Under the pieces are notes generated by a model. That model worked only from the letters and a program-made list of their open reading frames with translations. It was not told the origin of the DNA and did not search any database. Both the position numbers and the translations under genes were made by a program. A DNA stretch of 64,000 nt from Planctomycetota bacterium. GTDB lineage: Bacteria; Planctomycetota; UBA1135; GCA-002686595. Location: assembly GCA_016795325.1 (NCBI GenBank), contig JAEUHY010000012.1:1-64000 (forward strand), read 5' to 3'. Every line of letters begins with the position of its first letter. Position 1 is the stretch's first letter. Positions 1 through 7,559 of this stretch are shown here, piece after piece.

Positions 1-893
1 AGCTGACCTACATCTTCACCACGCGCGGCTGCCCCTTTAAGTGCATCTTCTGCCAGAAGGAGCTGACCGGCCGCGGCTTCCGAGTGCGCTCGACGCAGAT
101 GATCGTCGACGAGCTCGAGCACATCGTCAAAACCTACAACCCCGGCGTGATCTTGTTCGTCGACGAGATCCTCACGCTGCGCCGCACGCGCATCCACGAG
201 ATGTGCGATGAGATCCTGCGCCGCGGCCTGAAGTTCGAGTGGATCGCGAACACGCGCGCGGACTGCGTCGATTATCCGCTGCTCAAGCACATGCACCGCG
301 CGGGATGCCGGCGCATCTACTACGGCTGGGAGTCGGGCTCGCAGAAGATGCTCGACGTGCTCAAGAAGGACCTCACGCCCGAGGCCATCGTCGAGGCCGC
401 GCGCATGACGCGCCGCGCCGGCATCTGGGCCAAGGTCTACCTGATCGTCGGCAGCCCGGGCGAGACGCCCGAGGACATCGTCGAGACCGAGAAGGTGCTG
501 CGCATGGCCGGCCCCGACCTCGTGCGCGTCAGCGTGTTCAATCCGCTGATCGGCACCGAGTCGTGGGACAACTACCAGGCGAGCATCGACGTCACCGACC
601 TGCGCGAGAACTACGTCTCGTCGAACCGCTCGGCCTACGTGCACGAGCACTTCAACCAGGTCGAGCTCGAAGAGCTGCGCAAGAACATGGTCCGCTCCTA
701 CGAGCGCTGGTACTACGGCTACTCGCAGCGCGCCAAGCGCTTCATGGAGCGCACGATGTACTACCTCGAGAATCCGCAGTTCGGCCGCAAGCGTCTGGGA
801 CGAGCGATGGGCATCGTCCCGCCGCCGCGCAGCGAAAGCGTCGCCAACCGCGTGATGGACGAGGCGCGCGAAGCAGCTTCGGCCAAGAAGTAG
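1..893 (+). CDS. Radical SAM protein, C-terminal part (5' truncated by window edge)
   Basis: The frame is open from base 3, so the N-terminus lies outside the window; about 296 residues are visible. The three cysteines of the radical SAM [4Fe-4S] site are seen as GCPFKCIFC, with Cys codons at 30, 42 and 51. Later blocks IYYGWESGSQ and YLIVGSPGETPED are typical of the Elp3/NifB-type radical SAM core. Proteins of this type near polysaccharide genes usually carry an N-terminal cobalamin-binding domain and perform methylations or rearrangements; that domain, if present, is upstream and cannot be seen. The substrate cannot be told from the sequence. A strong hairpin terminator follows the stop, so this gene probably ends a plus-strand unit. 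The radical SAM call is secure and the exact reaction is unknown. Confidence 0.9.
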   Translation, partial: LTYIFTTRGCPFKCIFCQKELTGRGFRVRSTQMIVDELEHIVKTYNPGVILFVDEILTLRRTRIHEMCDEILRRGLKFEWIANTRADCVDYPLLKHMHRAGCRRIYYGWESGSQKMLDVLKKDLTPEAIVEAARMTRRAGIWAKVYLIVGSPGETPEDIVETEKVLRMAGPDLVRVSVFNPLIGTESWDNYQASIDVTDLRENYVSSNRSAYVHEHFNQVELEELRKNMVRSYERWYYGYSQRAKRFMERTMYYLENPQFGRKRLGRAMGIVPPPRSESVANRVMDEAREAASAKK

Positions 894-912
894 GGCGAGC
901 AACGACTCCACG

Positions 913-943
913 AGCAGGCGCCGCAAGGCGCCTGCTGCGTTTC
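913..943 (+). terminator. Rho-independent-type terminator after the radical SAM gene
   Basis: A perfect 10-bp stem (913-922 with 927-936) is closed by a GCAA tetraloop (923-926). It is followed by a short T-rich stretch ending in TTTCT. It lies 20 bases beyond the stop codon. Read directly from the sequence; termination itself is inferred. Confidence 0.75.
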
Positions 944-1102
944 TGGGGCGGCGCGGGCGAGTGGCTCACATCCTGCGCTCAAGCGAGCAGAGTTTGTTGG
1001 ACCGCATTCGCAGCGAGCGGCGGCGGCCGTCCGCGGCGACGAATGCCCCGCGTCGCGCTCTGGCGACTTGTTCGCCCTTCGAGCGCTCCCCATGATCGCA
1101 GC

Positions 1103-2260
1103 GTGACCGACGCCGCACCGCCGCCCGCCGACACCTCGCGCACGGGGACGCTCGTCGCCTGCGGGCCCGAGCAGCGCGCCGAGCAGGCGCGGCTGTTCGC
1201 GGCGTGCTTCAAGAAGCCGCTCGCCGAGCGTGGGCTCGAGTGGCGCTACGACGACGTTCCGCACGGACCGTCGGTGAGCTTCGTCACGCGCGAGGCGGGC
1301 GGCGCGACCGTGTCGGGGTACGCCTGCAACCCGCGCCTTGTGATCTCGCGCGGCGACGAGTCGACCGCAGCGATCGTCGGCGAAACCGGCGACGTCATGA
1401 CGCATCCGGATTGGCGCAAACGCGGCTACTTCTCCGCGCTCGACCGCGCGGCGATGGAGGAGGCGAAGCGGCGCGGCTGGGCGCTCGCTTTCGGGCTGCC
1501 CAACCACCGTTCCGCGCACATCTTCCTCGAGCTGGGTTGGGAGCGCATCGGCACCGTACGGCGCTGGACGTACCTGCTCGACGGAGGGGCGGCGGCGCGC
1601 GCCGAACGAGCGCGCGAAGGCTGGCTGCGCGGCGTGCTTGCCCCGCTCGACGCACGCCGCTGCGCCCGAAAAAGTCAGCGGCAGCGGCGAATCCACGCGT
1701 CCGAACGGGAGCGAATGCGGTTGGGAGTGACGTACTACGACCGCTTCCCGCGCCAGCTAGCTCCCATCGCGCGGGCGGTCGAACGGAACTTCGGATTCAT
1801 GATCCGACGCGATCCTGAGTATCTGCGCTGGAGATTCCTCGCCGCACCTTCGCGCCAGCACATGGCGATCTTGGTGCACGGCGCTGGGACGTCGGGGAAC
1901 CCCGAGACGGACGACGAGCACGTCGCCGGCTATGCGGTGCTCCAGTCTCGTGCCGGCGCGGAGACGTGCTTCTTGGTCGACGTACTCGGGCGCGACGACG
2001 CGACCGTCGACACTGCGATCGACCTGGCGTTGGACGAAGCGCAGTGCCGAGGACACAAACTGGTGCAGGCCACCGCCATCGACGGCACGTGGTGGAGCAA
2101 GCGCCTCCAAAGCTGGGGCTTTCTCCCGCCGCGGGGAGGAAGTGAGATGAGCGTGATCATGAATCCGCTGCAGCCGGCGCATCCCTTGGTTGCGGCCGCG
2201 CGGGACATCTCGAATTGGTACTTCACCGACGGCGACCGCGACGACGAGACCGTCGGTTAG
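1103..2260 (+). CDS. GNAT-family N-acetyltransferase
   Basis: A protein of about 385 aa that transfers an acyl group from acyl-CoA; the acceptor is unknown. The GNAT core is in the first half. There is a beta-strand region, then VMTHPDWRKRGYFSAL, which resembles the R/Q-x-x-G-x-G/A pyrophosphate loop with the glycine pattern altered, then NHRSAHIFLELGW, the usual C-terminal GNAT block. The second half (about 200 residues) looks like a diverged second acyltransferase-like domain. The start is uncertain: the GTG at 1103 gives a clean N-terminus, while an in-frame ATG at 1043 would add 20 Arg/Pro-rich residues, and neither has a clear ribosome binding site. It lies just upstream of a polysaccharide deacetylase and near a carbamoyltransferase operon, so a role in decorating a glycan or lipid is plausible but inferred. 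Confidence 0.7.
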   Translation: MTDAAPPPADTSRTGTLVACGPEQRAEQARLFAACFKKPLAERGLEWRYDDVPHGPSVSFVTREAGGATVSGYACNPRLVISRGDESTAAIVGETGDVMTHPDWRKRGYFSALDRAAMEEAKRRGWALAFGLPNHRSAHIFLELGWERIGTVRRWTYLLDGGAAARAERAREGWLRGVLAPLDARRCARKSQRQRRIHASERERMRLGVTYYDRFPRQLAPIARAVERNFGFMIRRDPEYLRWRFLAAPSRQHMAILVHGAGTSGNPETDDEHVAGYAVLQSRAGAETCFLVDVLGRDDATVDTAIDLALDEAQCRGHKLVQATAIDGTWWSKRLQSWGFLPPRGGSEMSVIMNPLQPAHPLVAAARDISNWYFTDGDRDDETVG

Positions 2261-2274
2261 ATTCGAGATTCACG

Positions 2275-3357
2275 ATGGCGTTCAAGCACAAGCTCAAAGG
2301 CGCTCTGCGCGAGGGGTACGCGCGGCTCTTGTTCCACACCGGCCTGTGCGCGCTCGTCGACAAGTTGATGCCGCCGCGCCTGACGATTCTGGCCGGCCAC
2401 TGCGTGCGGCCCGCAGGCGGCGAATGGCCCGCGGGCGAGCACTTGCCGCCCGACATGAGCATTTCCGAGCGCAAACTCGACGAGTTCCTGCGCTGGTTCG
2501 GCGCGCGCTTCGAACTGGTCAGCGTCGGCGCCGGCGTCGAGCGGCTCGATCGCGGGCTCTCGGGCAAGAGCCTCGTCGCGCTCTCGATGGACGACGGCTA
2601 CCGCGACAACGCACGGGTGCTCACGCCGCTGCTCGCGAGCCACAAGGCGAGCGGAACGGTGTATCTCGAGTCGCGCCCGCTCGACGAGCGCAAGGTCAAC
2701 TGGGCGCACAAGTACTTCTGGATCCTGGCGCGTTCGACGCCCGAGGACTTCGTGCACCGTTTCGGCGAGCTCACGAGCGACAAGGACGCGTTCCATGCGC
2801 TCAACCAGCACGTATGCGAGGGCCGCGTCGATCTGCGCTACCACCTGAAGCTCGTGCTCAAGTACGACGCACAGCCCGCGGAGCGCGACCGCGTGCTCGA
2901 TCAGGTGTTCGCCGAACTGGGCGGCGACGAACGCGCTCTGTGCGACGCGCTCTACATGGACTGGGACGAAGCGCGCGCGATGCAGCGCGCTGGGATCGAA
3001 CTGGGCGGGCACACGGTCAACCACCCGATCCTCGCCAAGCTCGCGCCGCCGGAGCAGTCACGCGAGATCGAAGACGGCGCGCGCTCCATCGAACGCGAGC
3101 TCGGGCAGCGCGCGCGCTCGTTCGCGTACCCGTGGGGGCGGCGCTGGGACTTCAACGAGCACAGCTCACGCGCGGCGCGCGAGAGCGGCTTTGGTTGCGC
3201 CGTGACGATGCACGCGGGCGTCAACACTCCCAAATCGGAGCGCTACACGCTCAAACGACTGGCGATCGACGACGCAGCGCAACTCCATCTGCTCGCGGCC
3301 GAAGCCTGCGGCGGCTTCGAGCTGCTGCGCCGCCTCGGCGTCAACCTGTCGGAGTGA
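2275..3357 (+). CDS. NodB-type polysaccharide deacetylase
   Basis: A 360-aa carbohydrate esterase 4 family protein that removes N- or O-acetyl groups from a polysaccharide using a divalent metal. The first motif, with the catalytic base and metal Asp, is SMDDGYRDN (Asp pair near residues 106-107). The metal-binding HxxxH motif is HTVNH (His246, His250). A third block, SFAYPWGRRWDFN, is the usual arginine/proline-containing motif. No signal peptide is obvious, so it may act in the cytoplasm or be anchored through partners. It starts 14 bases after the GNAT gene, suggesting co-transcription. It converges on the minus-strand operon that ends at 3425. A second, different deacetylase is at 42803-43714. 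Confidence 0.88.
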   Translation: MAFKHKLKGALREGYARLLFHTGLCALVDKLMPPRLTILAGHCVRPAGGEWPAGEHLPPDMSISERKLDEFLRWFGARFELVSVGAGVERLDRGLSGKSLVALSMDDGYRDNARVLTPLLASHKASGTVYLESRPLDERKVNWAHKYFWILARSTPEDFVHRFGELTSDKDAFHALNQHVCEGRVDLRYHLKLVLKYDAQPAERDRVLDQVFAELGGDERALCDALYMDWDEARAMQRAGIELGGHTVNHPILAKLAPPEQSREIEDGARSIERELGQRARSFAYPWGRRWDFNEHSSRAARESGFGCAVTMHAGVNTPKSERYTLKRLAIDDAAQLHLLAAEACGGFELLRRLGVNLSE

Positions 3358-3424
3358 AGTTCGCGAGTCGGGCGCGCGCGTTGCCGTGATCTCGGTCGAT
3401 CCAGCGCGCGGGCCGAGCGCTCGT

Positions 3425-3553
3425 TCAGTGGATGGGGTAGATGAAGGGCGAGCTGTCCTCACCGCCCAGGAACACGAGCGCGAGGACGATCACGCCGGCG
3501 ACGATGAACGGCGCAGCGAACCAGACCCAGTTCTCCCTGATGAATTCCTTCAT
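3425..3553 (-). CDS. DUF5989-like small membrane protein, copy B
   Basis: A 42-aa protein with a polar N-terminus MKEFIRENW, one hydrophobic segment and a C-terminus with an acidic GGEDSSPF patch. It matches the DUF5989 pattern (short, one membrane span, ending near APFIYTLF), here ending SPFIYPIH. DUF5989 proteins are found next to carbamoyltransferases and SxtJ proteins in secondary-metabolite and polysaccharide loci; their biochemical role is unknown. It is closely similar to copy A at 3612-3740 (same first five residues, most of the helix conserved), so the two are tandem duplicates. It is the last gene of the minus-strand operon, 58 bases after copy A. The leader carries 17-nt repeats that supply an AAGGAG ribosome binding site. 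Confidence 0.75.
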   Translation of the reverse strand: MKEFIRENWVWFAAPFIVAGVIVLALVFLGGEDSSPFIYPIH

Positions 3554-3587
3554 GGGGTGAGCTCCTTCACGGGCAGAACTCCTTCAA
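3537..3587 (-). repeat. Three 17-nt direct repeats across the start of DUF5989 copy B
   Basis: Read on the minus strand, three units begin at 3587, 3570 and 3553: TTGAAGGAGTTCTGCCC, GTGAAGGAGCTCACCCC and ATGAAGGAATTCATCAG. The last is the start of the gene. Each unit starts with a possible initiation codon and contains AAGGA. The 17-nt period puts each in a different reading frame, so only the last encodes the protein. The upstream units can act as Shine-Dalgarno elements. Confidence 0.8.
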
Positions 3588-3611
3588 CGCGCTCGCCGCG
3601 CGGCTGCGCGA

Positions 3612-3740
3612 TCAGAAGATCGTGTAGCTGAACGGCGAACCGTCACCGCCGCCCAGGAACACCAATGCGAGAACCAGCAGGGCGGCGACGACGAAGGGCG
3701 CGGCGAACCAGACCCAGTTCTCCTTGATGAATTCCTTCAT
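3612..3740 (-). CDS. DUF5989-like small membrane protein, copy A
   Basis: A 42-aa protein: MKEFIKENW, a single hydrophobic span of about 20 residues, GGGDGSPF and the end FSYTIF. Length, topology and the SPF-x-Y end fit DUF5989 proteins. It follows the SGNH hydrolase gene by 40 bases in the operon SxtJ-carbamoyltransferase-SGNH-A-B, and the SGNH protein ends in a DUF5989-like segment of its own. Three related membrane segments therefore sit in a row. The start codon is fixed by the leader, which repeats the first codons 17 bases upstream and offers AAGGA at normal spacing. Function is unknown. A role in anchoring or assembling the modification enzymes at the membrane is only a guess. Confidence 0.78.
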   Translation of the reverse strand: MKEFIKENWVWFAAPFVVAALLVLALVFLGGGDGSPFSYTIF

Positions 3741-3757
3741 GGGCTGAATTCCTTCAT
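3724..3757 (-). repeat. Two 17-nt direct repeats across the start of DUF5989 copy A
   Basis: On the minus strand ATGAAGGAATTCAGCCC (from 3757) is followed at once by ATGAAGGAATTCATCAA (from 3740, the gene start). The upstream ATG would encode only six codons before a stop. Its AAGGA lies at ribosome-binding-site distance from the real start. The arrangement is the same as at copy B. Confidence 0.8.
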
Positions 3758-3780
3758 GGCGATCGGTGCGGGGCCGCGGC

Positions 3781-5379
3781 TCAGAACAAGGTGTAGATGA
3801 AGGGGGCGATCAGCGGCGAACTGGCCGCGACCACGAGCAGGCTCCCGATGCTCAAAAGTACCACGAGCAGCGGCATCAGGTACCAGTGGCCGCGCTGGAT
3901 GAAGCTGGCGAGCAGTTCCGCGATCGTGGCGAGGCGTCGGCCGAGTTTGTACGCGACGAAGCCCAGCACCACGACGAGGAACACCCCCAGCGCCCAGCCC
4001 GACCACTCGGCCGGCATCAGCGCCATCAACTCGCGCCCGCCAAGGAAGATCGTGAACACCAGGGCCAGCATTCCGCCGACCTTGAACGGGGCCAGTGCGC
4101 GCGGCTCGTCGGGGTAGGTGCCGATGAAGATGGCGCTGAGCACGAGCCACAACCCCGCGAACAAGGCGCCGACGAAGGTCCAGTTCGTTCCTTCGCGCTC
4201 CGCTCCGAACCACGCGGGCGCCGCAGACGGGCTGCTCGGGGGCGGGCCTCCGGCGGCGAGTTCCGGCCGCGCGCTCAACGCGCCGTGCAGGAAGTTCGCC
4301 AGCGCCAAGTTGCCGTCGTCGTTGAAGTGCCACTCGCGCGCCTTCTCGAAGTACAGCTTGCGCTCGGCTCCATCGCGGCGCAGCGCCTCGCGCGGATCGA
4401 GCGTTTCGATGCCTTGGCGCTTCGCGGCGCTCAGAACGATCTCCACCGGTCGATCGGGCGACCAGGCCGTGTCGGGCAGACCCTTGAGGCCGCTCGACCA
4501 GGTCCTGAAGTACTCGCGCTCGTCGGCGTGGATCGCGCTCTTGCTCGGGATGGGGACGACCACCAGCGGCACTCGCAGTGCGCTGCAGAAGCGTGCGAGC
4601 GCCGCGAGCGCGCTTTCCATGCGCGCTTCGGCGGCGGCTTCGAACGCAGGCGGCGTGTGCAGCAAGGGCGCGAACTCGCCGGGCAGCTTGCGTCCCTCGA
4701 CCTCGAATTCGCCCGGCAGTTTTCTAGGCGTGATCGCATTCACCACGAACCCGAGGAACTTGCCGAGCGCGAGTTTCTCCAGCGGTTTGGTCGGGCCCGG
4801 GTCGACGAGCTGCCGGCGTTCGACTTCGCCGTTGCTGCCGAAGCGCGGTTTGTCGAAGCGGGGCGGATAGCGCTCCTCGCCGCACCAGTAGATGTCGTTC
4901 TCGTAGGCGAACAGCACCACGAGGTCCGGCGCGTACTCGCGGCCGCGTTCGACGAACCACACGACCGACTGGTCGATCGACCAACCCTCGACGCCGGCGT
5001 TGACGACGTCGATCGCGCGGCCCTCGGAGCGCCAGCGCTGTTCGAGTTGTTCGACGAAGGTGCGTTGCTGCTCGACGGTGTAGCCGAGCACGAAGGAGTC
5101 GCCGAGCGCGAGCACGCGCGCCGTGTCGGGCTTGCGCTGCGGCCCGACGGACTCGTCCTCGCGCAACCCATGTTGGTTGATCGCGAACTCGATGCGGCGG
5201 CCGGCGACGTCGCGTACGACCTTCAGGCCGGGCCGTTTGGACCAGCCTGTGCTGGGGTCGAACTGGTTGAGCGTCGGCTGCGGACGGAAGGCCGGGAGCA
5301 AGCGCAGGCCGCCTTCGAAGACGGCGAAGGCGAGGAACACGCTGACGAGCAGCGCGAGCAGGACGTTGAGCGCGCGCAT
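3781..5379 (-). CDS. SGNH/GDSL hydrolase fused to a membrane domain ending in a DUF5989-like segment
   Basis: A 532-aa protein. An N-terminal signal anchor (residues 1-25) is followed by an SGNH hydrolase domain with VLALGDSFVLG (nucleophile Ser about 95), an NDIYW block near 185 and a C-terminal EWHFNDDGN block that can supply the catalytic Asp/His. Such domains act as esterases or acyl carriers on extracytoplasmic glycans. After about residue 395 come several hydrophobic spans (SxtJ-like in character). The last 45 residues, ending in PLIAPFIYTLF, look like a textbook DUF5989 tail. The fusion is unusual because the two following genes are separate DUF5989-like proteins. It starts 2 bases after the carbamoyltransferase stop, so translation is probably coupled. 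The hydrolase call is firm and the substrate unknown. Confidence 0.8.
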   Translation of the reverse strand: MRALNVLLALLVSVFLAFAVFEGGLRLLPAFRPQPTLNQFDPSTGWSKRPGLKVVRDVAGRRIEFAINQHGLREDESVGPQRKPDTARVLALGDSFVLGYTVEQQRTFVEQLEQRWRSEGRAIDVVNAGVEGWSIDQSVVWFVERGREYAPDLVVLFAYENDIYWCGEERYPPRFDKPRFGSNGEVERRQLVDPGPTKPLEKLALGKFLGFVVNAITPRKLPGEFEVEGRKLPGEFAPLLHTPPAFEAAAEARMESALAALARFCSALRVPLVVVPIPSKSAIHADEREYFRTWSSGLKGLPDTAWSPDRPVEIVLSAAKRQGIETLDPREALRRDGAERKLYFEKAREWHFNDDGNLALANFLHGALSARPELAAGGPPPSSPSAAPAWFGAEREGTNWTFVGALFAGLWLVLSAIFIGTYPDEPRALAPFKVGGMLALVFTIFLGGRELMALMPAEWSGWALGVFLVVVLGFVAYKLGRRLATIAELLASFIQRGHWYLMPLLVVLLSIGSLLVVAASSPLIAPFIYTLF

Positions 5380-5381
5380 GG

Positions 5382-7172
5382 TCAGCTCACCATCTCCGTC
5401 ACGCTGTCGCCCTCATGGCGCAGCACGAAGCGCGTGTCCGCGATCTTCTTCTTGGCTTCCTTGCGCACGACGAAGTTGTTGAGGAACAGGTAGTCCATGC
5501 CGGACAGGCTGAACGTGTTGAAGGCGTGGCTGGGATCCTCGACGATCGGCTCGCCCTTCAAGTTGAAGCTGGTGTTCATGATCACCGGCACGCCGGTGAG
5601 TTCGCCGAAGCGCTTGATGATCGCGTGGTAGGCGGGGGACACGTCTGCGAAGACGGTCTGCAGGCGGCCCGAGCCGTCCTCGTGCGTGATGCCCGGGAGC
5701 ACGCTGCGCTTCTCCGGCCGCACCGGCGCGACGTAGAGCATGAAGCGCGCGGGATAGTGGCGCGCGGCCTGCGGAATGTCGAAGAACTCGCTCGCCGCTT
5801 CGACCGTCACGCTCGGCGCGAAGGGTCGGAAAGCTTCGCGGAACTTGATCGTCGCGTTGAGCTTGTCCTTCATCTCGGCCTTGCGCGGGTCGGCGATGAT
5901 CGAACGTGCGCCGAGCGCGCGCGGGCCCCATTCGAAGCGGCCGCGGAACCAGCCGCACACGCCGCCCTCGACCAGCGTGCGCGCGACGAAGTCGTAGAAC
6001 TTCGCGTCGTCGGCGATGTGCTCGAAGGCGATGTTGTGCTTGCGCAGGAAAGCTTCGATCTCCTGGTCGGTGTAGCTCGAGCCCAAGTACGGGCTGGTGA
6101 GCACCGGGCCGCGCGGCTGCTTGAGCAGATGGTTGTAGGCCCAGTACGCCGCGCCCACTGCGCCGCCGTCGTCACCGGGCGCGGGGTGCACGTAGATGTC
6201 GTCGAAGGGGCCTTCGCGCAGCAGCTTGTAGTTGGCGACCGAGTTGAGCGCGACGCCTCCCGCGAGACACAGGTTCTTGAGTCCCGTGAGCTTGTGCAGG
6301 TGCGTGATCATCTTCATGAGCACCTGCTCGGTGACGACCTGGATCGAGGCCGCCATGTCGCAGTAGTACGGATCGAGCGACTTGTCGCCTTCCTTGGGAT
6401 CGCGCGGCGGCTTGCCGAAGTGGCGCCCGAACTCCTCGGCGAGCGTGTTGTCGCGTGAGTAGTGGTAGGCGAAGTACTTCATGTCGTGCCACAGCGAGCC
6501 GTCCTCGGCGACGTGGATCAGCTTGTAGATCTCGTCGACGAAACGCGGCTTGCCGTACGGGTGCATCCCCATCAGCTTGTACTCGCCCTCGTTGATCTCG
6601 AACCCGCAGTAGGCGGTGAAGGCCGAGTAGAGGAGGCCCAGCGAGTGGGGGAAGCGCAGCTCCTTGAGGATCTCGATCTGGTTGCCGCGGCCCACGCCGA
6701 GCGTCGCGGTGCTCCACTCGCCGGCGCCGTCGACGGTGAGGATCGCGCTCTCCTGGAAGTGCGAGGTGAAGTAGCTCGACGCCGCGTGCGACATGTGGTG
6801 GTCGGCGAACAGCAGCTTGGAGCTCGGCACGTCGAGCTCGCGCTGCATCATCGACTTGATCCACAGCTTGTCGCTGATCCAGCGCTGCATCGACTCGCGG
6901 AACACCGCCGCCGAGTGCGGGAAGGTGCTCATCGCCGTGAGCAGCATGCGCTCGAACTTCACGAACGGCTTCTCGTAGAAGACGATGAAGTCGACGTCGT
7001 TGAGCGTGAGCCCTGCGGTCTTCAGGCAGAACTCGATTGCCAGGCCCGGGAAGCCCGAGTCGTGCTTGCGGCGGCTGAAGCGCTCCTCTTCGGCGGCGGC
7101 GACGAGCACGCCGTTCACGACCAGCGCCGCCGACGAGTCGTGGTAGTAGAACGACAGTCCGAGGACGTTCAT
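5382..7172 (-). CDS. NodU/CmcH-family carbamoyltransferase
   Basis: A 596-aa protein, normal for the family, which uses carbamoyl phosphate and ATP to make an O-carbamoyl ester on a sugar or natural product via carbamoyl-adenylate. The N-terminus MNVLGLSFYYHDSSAALV, the AAAEEERFSRRKHD block and ADHHMSHAASS are the Kae1-like ATP/metal-binding signatures. The GGVALNS and GWFRGRFEWGPRALG blocks in the C-terminal half complete the family pattern. The start ATG overlaps the stop of the small SxtJ-like gene (TGATG), fixing both ends. It is followed closely by the SGNH hydrolase. Carbamoylation of an exported polysaccharide is the most natural reading of the context. A cytoplasmic secondary metabolite cannot be excluded. 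Confidence 0.93.
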   Translation of the reverse strand: MNVLGLSFYYHDSSAALVVNGVLVAAAEEERFSRRKHDSGFPGLAIEFCLKTAGLTLNDVDFIVFYEKPFVKFERMLLTAMSTFPHSAAVFRESMQRWISDKLWIKSMMQRELDVPSSKLLFADHHMSHAASSYFTSHFQESAILTVDGAGEWSTATLGVGRGNQIEILKELRFPHSLGLLYSAFTAYCGFEINEGEYKLMGMHPYGKPRFVDEIYKLIHVAEDGSLWHDMKYFAYHYSRDNTLAEEFGRHFGKPPRDPKEGDKSLDPYYCDMAASIQVVTEQVLMKMITHLHKLTGLKNLCLAGGVALNSVANYKLLREGPFDDIYVHPAPGDDGGAVGAAYWAYNHLLKQPRGPVLTSPYLGSSYTDQEIEAFLRKHNIAFEHIADDAKFYDFVARTLVEGGVCGWFRGRFEWGPRALGARSIIADPRKAEMKDKLNATIKFREAFRPFAPSVTVEAASEFFDIPQAARHYPARFMLYVAPVRPEKRSVLPGITHEDGSGRLQTVFADVSPAYHAIIKRFGELTGVPVIMNTSFNLKGEPIVEDPSHAFNTFSLSGMDYLFLNNFVVRKEAKKKIADTRFVLRHEGDSVTEMVS

Positions 7173-7378
7173 CAGCCCTGTCTCCGCGCGGCGCCGAGCG
7201 TCTCGTTGGCGCGCCGCCATTCGACCCAGTTCGTGCTGCGGCGTTTGATGTGCAGCGGGTCGGCGAACAGGCGGTAGAGCAACGCGAAGGGCCCGAGGAG
7301 GCCGAAGTAGAGCACGGTCAGCAGCACGCGGGAGAGCATGCTGCCGAAGCGCTCGGAGAAGTGCAGGAAGGCTTGCAT
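7172..7378 (-). CDS. Short SxtJ-like membrane protein
   Basis: A 68-aa protein that matches the C-terminal half of SxtJ-family membrane proteins. An amphipathic start is followed by one hydrophobic span (RVLLTVLYFGLLGPFALLYR) and a basic and aromatic tail with TNWVEWRRA, comparable to the family's end KSYW. SxtJ proteins are usually about twice as long; the N-terminal spans appear to be missing here. The ATG at 7378 is chosen because the upstream extension is only Pro/Arg-rich. The stop overlaps the carbamoyltransferase start, as in many SxtJ-carbamoyltransferase pairs. It is the first gene of the operon. Function is unknown; it is consistently found with carbamoyltransferase and DUF5989. Confidence 0.65.
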   Translation of the reverse strand: MQAFLHFSERFGSMLSRVLLTVLYFGLLGPFALLYRLFADPLHIKRRSTNWVEWRRANETLGAARRQG

Positions 7379-7559
7379 GGGGCGGTCGGGCCGGGACGGA
7401 GGCGCGTGGAGCGCGCTCCCGGGGGGAGCTCGCAGGGGCGCAGGAAACCGGTCCGCGCACACCGCGAGCAAGACCGCAGTCTATCGGCCGCTGGCGCAGT
7501 CCAAGAGTCGGCGCCGCGCCGGAAAAAGTTTCCGCGGAGCGTGCGTCAGGCGCCGCTGC

